A stretch of 64,000 nucleotides of DNA from Lachnospiraceae bacterium (GCA_030540075.1 JAUNWX010000003.1:1-64000), one strand, 5' to 3'. Shown: positions 37,372 to 46,921, counted from the first letter of the stretch. A program made the numbers and translations. Notes: generated from the letters alone by a model not told the origin.

Positions 37372-38703
37372 TTACTCCTTTTCTGCCGGCATGTCGAACT
37401 TCGTCTTGTCGTCGACGGCGATGTCCTCGCCGAGCTGCATCTCCATGAGGGTCAGCGGGGTCTCCGGGTCTGCGAGCATCGTGTGCTTCGCGCCGCACGG
37501 AATCGAGATCACGTCACCGGCGCATACGCTGCGGACCTCGCCATCCACGATGGCGGTGCCACGACCGTCCAGGACGGTCCAGATTTCGTTACGGGCGTGA
37601 TGTGCGTGATAGCTCATGTGGGCACTCGGGCGCATCGCGATTTTCACGGTCATCGAGCCCTGGGAAACGTCGAGGATGCGGAAGTCGCCCCAGGATTTGC
37701 GGGCGAACATGATCTGATCCGGGAGCTGGTCCACATATGGCTTGATGCGGGCGCTGGCTTCGAGGTTGCTGACGAGGATGCCCTGCGGACTCGCAGAGAT
37801 CACCGCATGCTCGAGGCCCATCGCGAGGATCGGTACGCTCAGCTCGTTCACGATGTGAACGTCCTCGCAGTGCTCGCCGAGGATGCCGTGGCCGATGACC
37901 GGCTCGGACATCTCTTCGGTCAGGGTGTTCCAGGTGCCGAGGTCCTTCCACTCGCCGTGGAAGCACATCACCTGGATCTTCTCCTCATGCTCGACGACGG
38001 CATAGTCGAAGCTGATTTTGCGGAGCTCGGCGTAATGGTCGAAGAGGGTCTGATAGTCGCTGGTGTCGAGGAGGGTGCGGGCACGGTCCAGCACGTAGCC
38101 GAGCTTATAGGCGAAGACGCCACCGTTCCAGAGGGCCCCCTGCTTCAGGTACTCGCGGGCGGTCGCCTCATCCGGCTTCTCCTTGAAGGTGCGGACGGTC
38201 GACACCGGGGCTTTCGTCTCCGGGATGATATAGCCGTACTTCTCGGATGGATAGGTCGGCTGGATGCCCATCAGGACGAGGTTTGCCTCGCCTCGATCCG
38301 CCTGCTCGGAGAGCGCCTTCAGCGCACGGAAATAGTCATCGTTTACATATGGGTCCACCGGGCAGACCACGACGGATTCGTCCGCCGGAACGTTACACTT
38401 TTCGTGCAGGTAGGCACTCGCGAGGGCGATCGCCGGGAAGGTGTCTCGTCTCGTCGGTTCGACGGAGATATTCACATCGGTGCCGAGCAGGTTCAGGATG
38501 GAGGATACCTGGGTGCGGGAGGTCGCGATGGTGACACGCGCCTCCGGGTCCACGGTGCGGATCTGGCGGTAGACGCGCTCAATCATCGATTCGTAGCTTC
38601 CGTCCGGGCGTTTGAAGAGCTTGATAAACTGCTTGGAACGGATATCGTTGGAAAGTGGCCACAGGCGCTTGCCGGAGCCACCGGATAGTAAAATGATATT
38701 CAT
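37372..38703 (-). CDS. manC: Mannose-1-phosphate guanylyltransferase
   Basis: 443 aa. N-terminal nucleotidyltransferase with LSGGSGKRLWPLS (residues 6-18) and the substrate loop FKEKPDEATA; C-terminal cupin domain (about 345-430) with FARKSWGDFRI and RPSAHMSYHAHHARNE, as in the bifunctional ManC/CpsB family. It makes GDP-mannose for surface glycans, and the cupin part may have phosphomannose isomerase activity. The ATG at 38703 follows AAAGGC; upstream in-frame codons have no ribosome site. It ends 2 bp before the mutase start, so the two form an operon. Confidence 0.92.
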   Translation of the reverse strand: MNIILLSGGSGKRLWPLSNDIRSKQFIKLFKRPDGSYESMIERVYRQIRTVDPEARVTIATSRTQVSSILNLLGTDVNISVEPTRRDTFPAIALASAYLHEKCNVPADESVVVCPVDPYVNDDYFRALKALSEQADRGEANLVLMGIQPTYPSEKYGYIIPETKAPVSTVRTFKEKPDEATAREYLKQGALWNGGVFAYKLGYVLDRARTLLDTSDYQTLFDHYAELRKISFDYAVVEHEEKIQVMCFHGEWKDLGTWNTLTEEMSEPVIGHGILGEHCEDVHIVNELSVPILAMGLEHAVISASPQGILVSNLEASARIKPYVDQLPDQIMFARKSWGDFRILDVSQGSMTVKIAMRPSAHMSYHAHHARNEIWTVLDGRGTAIVDGEVRSVCAGDVISIPCGAKHTMLADPETPLTLMEMQLGEDIAVDDKTKFDMPAEKE

Positions 38704-39092
38704 AGCTTTGCCTTTCTTAAAAACACGACAGTATTCTAGCATACTCGCGGGATTTCGACTAGATGGGGCACAGCGTAGACAGGGGACCCGGAGGGTCCCC
38801 TGCCTGAACGATGAAGTCCGAAACTGTCTGTTAGCAGCAGCTCCGGGCCTTTTGTGCACTATGCTGTGAAAGAATCAGGTGTTTTGTGATTTCCGAACAA
38901 GCATTACGGAATTCTGTCTTTTCGTTCATTTCGGTTTCCCGATTTCAGGTTCCTGTCCGGTACATCACTTGCGTTTTTCTCGGCTTCATGCGTACGGCTT
39001 CTAGTCTGTCCGGCGACTATAGTCCACTTAACGACTATAGGCGATTCGCGGGGTCTCCTCTATACTCGGGCTATACCAAACGCGGAGGCCAC
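38704..39092. promoter_or_regulatory. Divergent intergenic region between manC and the Tad operon
   Basis: No gene is seen in these 389 bases; an open frame entering the peptidase gene from 38886 lacks a ribosome site. For manC, an extended -10 TATGCTAGAAT lies on the - strand (TAGAAT at 38733-38738) without a good -35. A perfect 9-bp hairpin (38780-38788 with 38794-38802) and the inverted pair CACAGCGTAG/CTATGCTGTG bracket the middle. Palindromes at 39015-39040 lie on the Tad side. Confidence 0.6.
39015..39040 (+). promoter_or_regulatory. Candidate operator upstream of the Tad pilus operon
   Basis: GACTATAGTC (39015-39024) is a perfect 10-bp palindrome; GACTATAG recurs at 39033-39040, 18 bp away, so the two can also pair with each other. 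TATACT (39061-39066) may be the -10 box, 27 bp before the peptidase start. The arrangement suggests a dimeric regulator acting upstream of the promoter; the protein is unknown. Confidence 0.5.
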
Positions 39093-39566
39093 ATGACAGT
39101 ATCTCAGCTTATCCTCCTGCAGTGTCTGACCATCGCTGCGGGCTATGATCTACGAGAGCGGCGTATCCCTCATGCGCTGATCTACACCTATTTATGTTCT
39201 GGTTATTTCCTTTCATGCAGGAGCGTCCTCACGCTGTCGAAGTGCTTTTTCTTCTCCAGCGGAGGGGGCGTTCCCTATCTTCTTCGGTATGTTCTTTCAT
39301 TTGTCATGTTTCGAGTTCTGGCCTCACTGACCCATGCAGGTGGTGGAGATGCACGGCTGATGGCACTGGTGATCGCGTGGTGCGGTGTCGATGCCGGATG
39401 TCGGCTTCTGCTGCCGGGACTCGTGTTGGCACTGATGTATCTTCTATGGATCAGAACAGATTCCGGCAGGTGGAGGCTTCAGGAGCGGTCAATGTTTCCG
39501 TCGCTGCCTCTGGCCCTCCCTCTGCTTCTCGGTGCGATTCCGGGACTGATCTTCTCTCCCGCGTAG
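39093..39566 (+). CDS. Prepilin peptidase, A24 family (TadV/CpaA-like), first copy
   Basis: 157-aa polytopic aspartic protease. The two catalytic aspartates are visible: Asp24 in GYDLRERRIP and the second in GGGDARLMA, the GxGD motif of A24 peptidases. No N-terminal methylase domain, as in TadV/CpaA. It should cleave the Flp-type pilin and pseudopilins at the inner face of the membrane. The ATG at 39093 has GGAGG five bases upstream. First gene of the rightward pilus operon; a second A24 peptidase lies at 47902. Confidence 0.85.
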   Translation: MTVSQLILLQCLTIAAGYDLRERRIPHALIYTYLCSGYFLSCRSVLTLSKCFFFSSGGGVPYLLRYVLSFVMFRVLASLTHAGGGDARLMALVIAWCGVDAGCRLLLPGLVLALMYLLWIRTDSGRWRLQERSMFPSLPLALPLLLGAIPGLIFSPA

Positions 39567-39758
39567 TACGGTTCATTTCCCTACCCCTGAACCCTGAGCC
39601 GGCGAGGCGGGAGATACTCTCAGAAAAGTAATTCACATGTACTCACATCGATCGCACATCTTGTGCAGGCTTCGATCGGACTTCCGCCTGCTTCGCGTGT
39701 ACTCGTATCGATATCTCATCGTTTCTCATCTATATCGGATGCAGAGAAAGGGGCTTCT

Positions 39759-40802
39759 ATGAATCAGATTCTCGCACTGCTGGAACAGGATCCCAGCTAC
39801 TGTGAACGTTTTTTGAAGTATGCGTCTTCGCGGACGGAGTGTCCGTTTACCGTTTATACCTTTCAGAGCGTGACGGAGCTGCAGCGTTTCGCACACCAGA
39901 ACGACATCGATCTGCTGCTGAGTGACGCGCAGGCGGCTGGGGAAGAAGAGCTCGAGAAGCTCCCGGTGCATACACGGGTCGAGCTTACGGAGGAGCCGAT
40001 GGGTGAGAAGCAGACGCTCGCCTGCGCGCGTCCGGATGCGCCACACAAAATCTATAAGTATCAGTCCGGGGAGAAGATCCTGCATGAGCTCGTTTCGAGC
40101 TATCAGCTTTCGAAGAAGGCGGAGCCGAAGAATCGACAGGGGCTCGCCAGACTGTACCTCGTATACAGTCCGATCGGGCGATCCGGGAAGACCTGCTTCG
40201 CCGAGAGTCTCACGAAAACATTGCAGAAGGATATGCGGGCACTCTACGTCAGTCTCGAGGAGGTCTCGGCGCGGGCCGATGCATCGATGCAGAACGGAAG
40301 CGGCTCCCTCAGCGATGCGCTCTACTTCTACAAGAAGGAGCGGCTGGATGCCGAGCGGCTGCGCGCGATGATCTCGAGTGCCGACGGTATGGACTTCATC
40401 CCGCCGGTCCGCTCCCCGGAGGATATCGCGACGCTGCGGGATGCGGAGCTTCCACAGTTTATCCAGACGCTGCGCGCAGAGGTCGACTACGATGCCATCG
40501 TCCTCGACACCGACAGCATCCTGAGTCGCGTGGAGGGCATCCTCCCGCAGGCCGACTGGATCTTCATGCCGGTCACCGACCAGCCTGCGCACTACCGTAA
40601 GCTGTCCGCCCTGGAACATTATCTCACCGGCTCTCCGCATCGCGCCGCACTCGATCGCATCGTGAAGCTTATCGTACCGCTGGAGCAGCAGGGATACTCC
40701 GAAGCAGCGGCTTCGGAGCGGCTGTCCGAATTTACCGCGGCGGTCATACGGAACTACCTCTACGATGCCGAGCCGCGAAGTGCCATCCGTCCGAATGCAT
40801 GA
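39759..40802 (+). CDS. CpaE/TadZ-like ParA-type ATPase of the Tad system
   Basis: 347 aa. An N-terminal receiver-like region (about 1-115) without a clear phospho-acceptor is followed by a MinD/ParA-type ATPase with P-loop YSPIGRSGKTCFAES; the deviant-Walker lysine is not in its usual KGGxGKT place. Switch residues around YVSLEE and VLDTDS fit the fold. CpaE/TadZ proteins position the pilus machine at a pole or membrane site. GAAAGGGG precedes the ATG. 192 bp of unassigned sequence separates it from the peptidase gene. Confidence 0.8.
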   Translation: MNQILALLEQDPSYCERFLKYASSRTECPFTVYTFQSVTELQRFAHQNDIDLLLSDAQAAGEEELEKLPVHTRVELTEEPMGEKQTLACARPDAPHKIYKYQSGEKILHELVSSYQLSKKAEPKNRQGLARLYLVYSPIGRSGKTCFAESLTKTLQKDMRALYVSLEEVSARADASMQNGSGSLSDALYFYKKERLDAERLRAMISSADGMDFIPPVRSPEDIATLRDAELPQFIQTLRAEVDYDAIVLDTDSILSRVEGILPQADWIFMPVTDQPAHYRKLSALEHYLTGSPHRAALDRIVKLIVPLEQQGYSEAAASERLSEFTAAVIRNYLYDAEPRSAIRPNA

Positions 40803-40914
40803 GTTCCACAGTACCATGCGAACATACATGGGGAGCGGGCAGAACGCAGCGCTCAAACCATATGAAAAAGGGAGCGGGCATCACAACTCTATCAGACAAA
40901 AGGGAATATACCGT

Positions 40915-42096
40915 ATGAACACGATCATGGACCAGACTGAATTAAAAAAGGAACTGAAGCAGCAGCTGCTCGCCGGACTCGAGGAGCAGCGGAGCTTCAG
41001 CGATGCGGAGCTGTATGAGCGCATCGACGAGCTCCTCTTCCGGCATCCGGAGCTCTGCCTCCGGGACAAGCTCTATCTGCGCGATGCTGTCTTCAACAGC
41101 TTCCGTCGTCTCGATGTGCTTTCCGAGGTGCTCGATAACGCCGAGGTCACGGAAATCATGATCAACTCCGAGCAGGAGATCTTCATCGAGCGCAGTGGAC
41201 ACATGCAGCGCTGGGAGCGGAGCTTCGAGTCCCGGGCGCAGCTGGAGGAGCTGATTCAGAGCATCGTCAGCCGCATCAACCGCGTGGTCAATACCAGTAC
41301 GCCGATCGTCGATGCCCGTCTTGAAGATGGCTCGCGTGTTCATGTCGTCCTGCCGCCGATCGCACTGAAGGGTCCGACGGTTACCATCCGAAAGTTCCCG
41401 GAGCCGATCACCCTCGAAAAGCTGATCCTCTACGACTCCCTGACGCACGACGCCGCCGACTTTCTGATTTCACTCGTAAAGGCACGGTACAACATCTTCA
41501 TTTCCGGGGGCACCAACTCCGGAAAGACCACCTTTTTAAATGCGCTTAGTCAGTATATCCCGTCGGATGAACGGGTCATCACGATCGAGGACTCCGCCGA
41601 GCTCCAGATCCGGAACGTACCGAACCTCGTCTCCCTCGAAACGCGAAACGCAAACGCAGAGGGCGAAGGCGAGATCAGCATGCAGAACCTGATCAAGGCG
41701 TCCCTCCGTATGTCGCCGGACCGCATCATCGTCGGCGAGGTGCGAGGAAAGGAAACGCTCGACATGCTGAACGCTATGAATACCGGCCACGACGGCAGCC
41801 TGTCCACCGGCCATGCGAACTCCGCCCAGGATATGCTCCGCCGTATGCAGACCATGGTGCTGCAGGGCGCGGACCTGCCGCTGCCGGCGATCCGCAGCAT
41901 GATCGAGTCGGCACTCGACATCATCGTTCACTTAGGACGTACCCGTGACCATAAACGACGGGTACTTGAAATATCGGAGGTCATCGGCATTGAACATGAC
42001 GAAATCAAACTTAAGCCACTGTATAAATTCGATGGTCAGAAGCTTGAAAAGCTTGCGGATCTCACGTCCCGACAGAAGCTCCTCGACCGATTATAA
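40915..42096 (+). CDS. tadA: Tad pilus assembly ATPase
   Basis: 393-aa secretion ATPase of the TadA/CpaF family. Walker A GGTNSGKTT (198-206), Asp box and Walker B region TIEDSAELQ, His box STGHANSAQDMLRRM. It forms the cytoplasmic hexamer that drives pilin extraction and pilus extension and retraction. AAGGGA precedes the ATG at 40915; longer in-frame readings lie in the preceding gene. The 3' end overlaps the platform protein gene by about 100 bp. Confidence 0.95.
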   Translation: MNTIMDQTELKKELKQQLLAGLEEQRSFSDAELYERIDELLFRHPELCLRDKLYLRDAVFNSFRRLDVLSEVLDNAEVTEIMINSEQEIFIERSGHMQRWERSFESRAQLEELIQSIVSRINRVVNTSTPIVDARLEDGSRVHVVLPPIALKGPTVTIRKFPEPITLEKLILYDSLTHDAADFLISLVKARYNIFISGGTNSGKTTFLNALSQYIPSDERVITIEDSAELQIRNVPNLVSLETRNANAEGEGEISMQNLIKASLRMSPDRIIVGEVRGKETLDMLNAMNTGHDGSLSTGHANSAQDMLRRMQTMVLQGADLPLPAIRSMIESALDIIVHLGRTRDHKRRVLEISEVIGIEHDEIKLKPLYKFDGQKLEKLADLTSRQKLLDRL

Positions 42097-42823
42097 CGAG
42101 TATGTCCTGACACCCCTCGAGTATCTCCGCCTCTTCATCACGGCGCTGCTCGCGGATATGCTGGTCGCCTATACCTTTTACCAGAGTCGCCGTGTCCTGC
42201 TCGTCACACTGCCGCTCTGTCTGCTGTATCCCTTCACCTGCCGGAAGGCGCTCTGTGAGAAGCGGCGACAGCAGCTGCTGATGGAGTTTAAAGAGTCCCT
42301 TTCGATTCTTTCCTCCTTCTTAAGTGCCGGCTACTCCACGGAAAATGCCTTCCGGGCCTCCATCGGCGAGCTCGCGCATCTCTTTTCTCCGGACGCGATG
42401 ATCGTGCGGGAGTTCGAGCAGATCGTGCACGGCATGAGCCTGCATACACCGGTCGAGGTGCTGCTCGCAGACTTCGCCTACCGCTCCGGACTCGAGGATG
42501 TCGCGAATTTCGCCGAGGTCTTTGCCGTCGCGAAGAAAAACGGCGGTCAGCTCGTGAAGATCATCGCCCACACAGCCTCGGTCATCCGTGACAAGGTGCA
42601 GATCTCCGAGGAGATTCTCACGATGAACGCGGCCAAGCGCTATGAGCAGCGGGTCATGAACCTCGTCCCGTTCCTCATCATCCTGTATATGAACTTCAGC
42701 TCGCCGGAGTTTTTCCGGACCCTGTACACGACGGTGCTCGGGCGCATCACCATGACGCTCTGTCTCCTGCTGTATGTTCTCTCCGTCTGGCTCGCCGGGC
42801 GCATCATGGACATCGAGGTGTAG
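41996..42823 (+). CDS. tadB: TadB-like pilus platform protein
   Basis: About 275 aa. Two N-terminal membrane helices (about 42-72), a cytoplasmic T2SSF domain with KESLSILSSFLSAGYSTENAF and the late motif TMNAAKRYEQRVMNLVPF, then two C-terminal helices. It forms the inner-membrane platform on which TadA works. The start is uncertain: ATG 41996 is used, but a TTG at 41990, nine bases after GGAGG, has the better ribosome site. It overlaps tadA and is followed after 2 bp by the second platform gene. Confidence 0.8.
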   Translation: MTKSNLSHCINSMVRSLKSLRISRPDRSSSTDYNEYVLTPLEYLRLFITALLADMLVAYTFYQSRRVLLVTLPLCLLYPFTCRKALCEKRRQQLLMEFKESLSILSSFLSAGYSTENAFRASIGELAHLFSPDAMIVREFEQIVHGMSLHTPVEVLLADFAYRSGLEDVANFAEVFAVAKKNGGQLVKIIAHTASVIRDKVQISEEILTMNAAKRYEQRVMNLVPFLIILYMNFSSPEFFRTLYTTVLGRITMTLCLLLYVLSVWLAGRIMDIEV

Positions 42824-42825
42824 CG

Positions 42826-44391
42826 ATGAGGACACGACATTCTCTGCGCCGCACGCTGGAGAAGACGCTGCGGCCGTATCTTCAGAAGCTCCGGCAGCAG
42901 GCACAGGCGACCCCCGCCGGGATCCGTAAACAGATGCTGCTCTGCATCAGCGCCTCTCTGCTCCTGACGATCCTGGTATTTTTCCTGGGGCTTCAGGACG
43001 GCACACTGAAGGAGGGCTTCCGCCTTCCGCGAAGCGGCTATGGCGGTTCGAAGCAGTACATCACCCTGGAAGTCTCCGGACTTACGGAGGATACCTCGGT
43101 TCCGCTCGATATCACGGTCAGTCCGAAGCGCTACACCGAGGAGGAGGCGGATGCTGTCTTCCGTGAGATCTATGAGCAGCTCGAGGAGCTCGTGGTCGCA
43201 GAGGGTGAAAGCTTCGCGAATCTCCAGCACGATCTCCATCTTATGACGAAGCTCCCGAAGTACGGCGTGCAGCTCTCCTGGGACTTCTACCCGGAGCTGG
43301 ATCCGGCCCTCGCCGCCGGTTCCGTGCCGCAGGATGACAGTGTTTCGGCAGAGGCATGGACCGAAGACGAGGTGCCGCAGGATAAGGATGCTCCGGCAGA
43401 GGCATTGGATGAAGACGAGGTGCCGCAGGATGCAGACGCTGCGGCGATCGCGATGGCCGAGCAGCGGGAAGCCGCGCGGGCCTACTACCGGAAGTACCGT
43501 CACCTGATGGACAGCGACGGCACCCTCCATAACGAGACGCTGCCGCCCGGCACGGTGGTGACCGGCTATCTGTCCCTCATCATGAGCACGGATATCGTAC
43601 CGGAAAATGTCGATGGCGAGACGAAGTATCTGAAAACGCAGTACCACTCGGCACCGTACCGGATCTATGTCGGGATCGTCCCACGGGAGCTGTCCCGCTA
43701 TGAGTCCCTGCTGCTTCAGCTGCAGCAGGCCATCACCGCGGAGGACGAGGGCAGTCTCGGCGAGAATATGCTCTCCCTGCCGACGGAAATCGACGGTCAG
43801 CGTATCTACTACAGTGAGCACGAGGACCGGAGCTATCTCCTGCTGCCGCTGCTCGGTGTCGTCGCCGCCATGGCCATCTACATGCGCCAGGGGCAGGCAC
43901 GTCGCACGGAGAAAAAACAGCGGGAGGCGCTCCTGATGCTCGACTATTCCGAGCTGGTTTCAAAGCTCATGGTCTACATCGGCGCCGGCCTCACGGTCCG
44001 CAACGCACTGGAAACCATCTCGCAGCACTTCGACGCACTCATCGCGCGCGGCATCAAGGAGGACCGGCCGCTCTACCAGGAGCTCCGCACGATGGTCATC
44101 CAGTTCCGGCGCAATATGCCGGAATCGGAGATCTATCTTTCATTCGGACGGCGGGTGAATCTGAAGCCATATACGAAGCTCGTCAGTCTCATCGAGCAGA
44201 ACCGGATGAACGGCGCACGGAATCTCCGTGCCATGCTGGAGCTCGAGATGGAGGACGCCTTCGAGCAGCGGAAAACGACCGCCCGGCGCCTCGGCGAGGA
44301 GGCCGGCACGAAGCTGCTGCTCCCGCTGTTTATCATGCTCGGCATCGTGATGATCATCGTCATCGTACCGGCGATGAGTGCCCTCGGGTGA
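42826..44391 (+). CDS. TadC-like platform protein with large extra N-terminal domain
   Basis: 521 aa, nearly twice a usual TadC. The C-terminal ~170 residues are the T2SSF platform domain (LLMLDYSELVSKLMVYIGAG, FEQRKTTARRLGEEAG, final membrane helix). The N-terminus has one membrane helix (about 38-56), then ~280 residues predicted outside the membrane, then a second helix (about 343-360). The extra domain holds 2.5 copies of a 16-residue acidic repeat (VPQDxDxxAEAxxEDE; DNA at 43324-43440). An outward domain on a platform protein could contact the growing pilus or the cell wall (inference). Confidence 0.8.
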   Translation: MRTRHSLRRTLEKTLRPYLQKLRQQAQATPAGIRKQMLLCISASLLLTILVFFLGLQDGTLKEGFRLPRSGYGGSKQYITLEVSGLTEDTSVPLDITVSPKRYTEEEADAVFREIYEQLEELVVAEGESFANLQHDLHLMTKLPKYGVQLSWDFYPELDPALAAGSVPQDDSVSAEAWTEDEVPQDKDAPAEALDEDEVPQDADAAAIAMAEQREAARAYYRKYRHLMDSDGTLHNETLPPGTVVTGYLSLIMSTDIVPENVDGETKYLKTQYHSAPYRIYVGIVPRELSRYESLLLQLQQAITAEDEGSLGENMLSLPTEIDGQRIYYSEHEDRSYLLLPLLGVVAAMAIYMRQGQARRTEKKQREALLMLDYSELVSKLMVYIGAGLTVRNALETISQHFDALIARGIKEDRPLYQELRTMVIQFRRNMPESEIYLSFGRRVNLKPYTKLVSLIEQNRMNGARNLRAMLELEMEDAFEQRKTTARRLGEEAGTKLLLPLFIMLGIVMIIVIVPAMSALG

Positions 44392-44509
44392 GCACGGCCA
44401 TCTGTATTTATCATCGTACCAAACTATCTATCTGCGTGGCATCCTGTCCCGGCGTATGGCCGGAAGGATGCTCCGCCCCACACGAGGCGAGGCCTCAGGA
44501 GGAAAAATC

Positions 44510-44815
44510 ATGACAACAAGCTTCACTATGTTCCCAACTGCTGCCGGCATGCTGCCGCACACGATGCTCGACACGGTCTTCGGCGTCCTGCACCGCCTGT
44601 ACGATCAGTTCCTGTTTGCCTGGATGCTATTCATCACGGGCTGCCGGAAGCGCCTGCGCGCACTGCTCCAGGACGATTCCGGTATCGGCACCATCGAGCT
44701 CGTCCTGATCCTCGTCGTGCTGATTGCGCTCGTCCTGATCTTTAAGGATCGTATCAAGGCGCTGCTCAATGACATCTTCGATCAGATTGAAAGCTCCGCA
44801 AGCAGCGTGTACTGA
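44510..44815 (+). CDS. flp: Flp-type pilin precursor
   Basis: 101 aa. Pilin-like helix at 59-80, ILVVLIALVLIFKD, preceded by DDSG. A24 cleavage is predicted after Gly58, which places Glu63 at position +5 of the mature pilin, as the family requires. The mature pilin would be only 43 residues, normal for Flp. The 58-residue leader is long and itself contains a hydrophobic stretch (about 31-44), which is unusual. AGGAGG lies 7 bp before the ATG. Single short pilin in the operon, hence the probable main fibre subunit. Confidence 0.8.
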   Translation: MTTSFTMFPTAAGMLPHTMLDTVFGVLHRLYDQFLFAWMLFITGCRKRLRALLQDDSGIGTIELVLILVVLIALVLIFKDRIKALLNDIFDQIESSASSVY

Positions 44816-46908
44816 TGAAGCGGCGCATGACACGGGACCCTGCGCACACCGAAACCGAAGGTCGACGCAGGGCGAAGGCTGAACGCACAGCACCGTGCAC
44901 GCAGAGCTCGGTCACCGTGTTTCTCGCACTTTCCTTTGCGATGATCGCTGCGCTGCTGCTCACCATCGTGGAGTCCTGCCGCACCGTCTCCGAGCGCCTG
45001 TTCTGGCAGGTGGCGGTGGACAGCTCCATGGAGTCACTCTTCTCACAGTTCCACCGTCCGCTCTGGGAAAACTACCGGATCTTCGGACTGCAGTACCGGA
45101 CGGACGAGGATCTCTCGGAGGAGTTCTATGACTTCATGAAGCCCTATCTCAGCGCCCGGGACCTCTTCCCGGGCAGCATCCGGGAGGACAATGTCTCCTT
45201 CCTGGAGCATGTGCATGTCACCGAGGGGATCAGCTTCGAAGAGGAGGTGCTGGAATATATGAAATATGGACTTCTGGACTCCCTGATCAGCTTCGCGGGC
45301 AGTGACTTTCAGGAGCAGGAGATCGTCGAGGAGCTGGAAAAGGTATTCCGCCGTGCGGACGAGTCGAAGGAAATCCGGGAGCTGCAGCGAAGCTATCAGC
45401 TCGATACGAAGGATCTGAAGGCGGTCGAGGATGCCATCGCACAGGTGGATGCCGCGACACGAAGTGCCGAGGCCGCCCATCGGGAGGCCTGGAATGCACT
45501 CCGGCGGGAAGACCCGTACGACTTCTACTCAGCGAAATATTCCTTCACCCGCGCACTTACCGAACTTCAGCACGCGGTTACGCGCTATACGAAGGCGGCG
45601 GATCAGCTCGCGGAAAAGGTCGCCGCGCTCCGCGCAGACTTTGACACCCGCTCCGCTTCCCTCTCCGAAGAGGGACGGCAGGCCATCGAGGCGGAAATCT
45701 CCGAATATGAGAATTATGTGTCCCGAAGTGGCGATGTTCGTGCAGAGATTGAAGCGATGCCGTCGAAGGCGGATGCGCTCATCGCGGAAGCCGATCGCGT
45801 CGAGCAGGATGTCGATGACTTCGAGGAGTGGCTGGCGGATGCCATCGCGGATGCCTGGGATGACGACGAGGAGGACGAGCCGGACTTTTCCTATGAGATC
45901 CGGCGCTTCTACCGCAATGCCGCCGCGGACTGGAACAGCTTTTCGCTGATTCACTATGGCGGCGAGCTGTCGAAGATCAATGCGAAGAACAAGGCACTGC
46001 TCGATCAGATCAGTGACCTGCTGCAGGGCAATCTGCTCTCACTGGTGCTGCCGGACGGAGCCCCGCTTCCGTCGAACAGCGCCATCCATGACCGCTCACC
46101 GGCATTCCCGGCCGATTCCACCGCCCATCCGGTGGAGGTCGCCATCCTCGGGGAGTACGCACTGAAGTTTTTTCACTACTATCATCCGGGTGAAACACCG
46201 AAAGAGCAGCTGCCACCGAGCGGCACACAGGCACTCGAGCTCGAGTATCTGCTTGGCGGCGAAAGCAGTGACTACGAGAATCTCTCGGAATATGTCACAA
46301 AGCTCGTCGCCCTCCGGGAAGGAATGAATCTGATCTATCTCTACTCGAGTCCGGAGAAACGGAACGAAGCACGGCTCTTCGTCACCTCCTTTCTCGTCGC
46401 TACGGGAAACCCGGCGCTGATTTCCGTCTTCACCTTTTTCGTCCTCGGCATCTGGGCACTGGTGCAGGCGATCCAGGACGTGAAAACCCTGCTGTCTGCC
46501 GGACGCGTACCGCTTTTTCATGATCACAGCAGCTGGTCCGTCGACATCTCCGGTCTTCTCCGTTTCGGGGAGCACCCGTCCGCGAGCGCGGATAAGCGTA
46601 AGAAGGGACTTTCCTATCGGGATTACCTTCGGGCGTTTCTGCTCGGCGAGGGGCTTCTCGACCAGGCGGAGATCAATCAGCGGATGCTGAGCCGGATCGA
46701 GAAAAATATCCGGCAGATCGGAAAGGATCCGGAAACCGGCTTCGCCCTCGATGAATGTCTCTATGCACTCGAGGCCACGGTCCGTCCGGACACGCGGCAC
46801 GTCATGTACAGCACCGGCATCCTGCAGATGGTCGCCGATACGGCACCGGCCATCGACTACTCGATGGAGATCAGCAGCTACTACAAGTATCGAAATGATA
46901 CGCAGTAA
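44815..46908 (+). CDS. Large Tad-locus surface protein (DUF5702/TadG-like)
   Basis: 697 aa. A basic N-terminus and one membrane helix (about 33-53: VFLALSFAMIAALLLT) resemble a pseudopilin-type signal. A long extracellular region follows with coiled-coil character (about 170-330, rich in Ala/Glu/Arg). A second hydrophobic stretch occurs near 525-545, before a C-terminal domain. It resembles the DUF5702 proteins that accompany Tad loci in Firmicutes; function is unproven, possibly a pilus-associated adhesin or an envelope-spanning conduit. The start overlaps the pilin stop (TGATGA), so translation is coupled. Confidence 0.75.
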   Translation: MKRRMTRDPAHTETEGRRRAKAERTAPCTQSSVTVFLALSFAMIAALLLTIVESCRTVSERLFWQVAVDSSMESLFSQFHRPLWENYRIFGLQYRTDEDLSEEFYDFMKPYLSARDLFPGSIREDNVSFLEHVHVTEGISFEEEVLEYMKYGLLDSLISFAGSDFQEQEIVEELEKVFRRADESKEIRELQRSYQLDTKDLKAVEDAIAQVDAATRSAEAAHREAWNALRREDPYDFYSAKYSFTRALTELQHAVTRYTKAADQLAEKVAALRADFDTRSASLSEEGRQAIEAEISEYENYVSRSGDVRAEIEAMPSKADALIAEADRVEQDVDDFEEWLADAIADAWDDDEEDEPDFSYEIRRFYRNAAADWNSFSLIHYGGELSKINAKNKALLDQISDLLQGNLLSLVLPDGAPLPSNSAIHDRSPAFPADSTAHPVEVAILGEYALKFFHYYHPGETPKEQLPPSGTQALELEYLLGGESSDYENLSEYVTKLVALREGMNLIYLYSSPEKRNEARLFVTSFLVATGNPALISVFTFFVLGIWALVQAIQDVKTLLSAGRVPLFHDHSSWSVDISGLLRFGEHPSASADKRKKGLSYRDYLRAFLLGEGLLDQAEINQRMLSRIEKNIRQIGKDPETGFALDECLYALEATVRPDTRHVMYSTGILQMVADTAPAIDYSMEISSYYKYRNDTQ

Positions 46909-46921
46909 TCTGAGGAAACGC

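Noticed and set aside
37372..37498. Extended N-terminus of the phosphohexomutase
   Set aside because: It overlaps the manC coding region and reads as Arg/His-rich shadow; AAGGAG points to the ATG at 37369.
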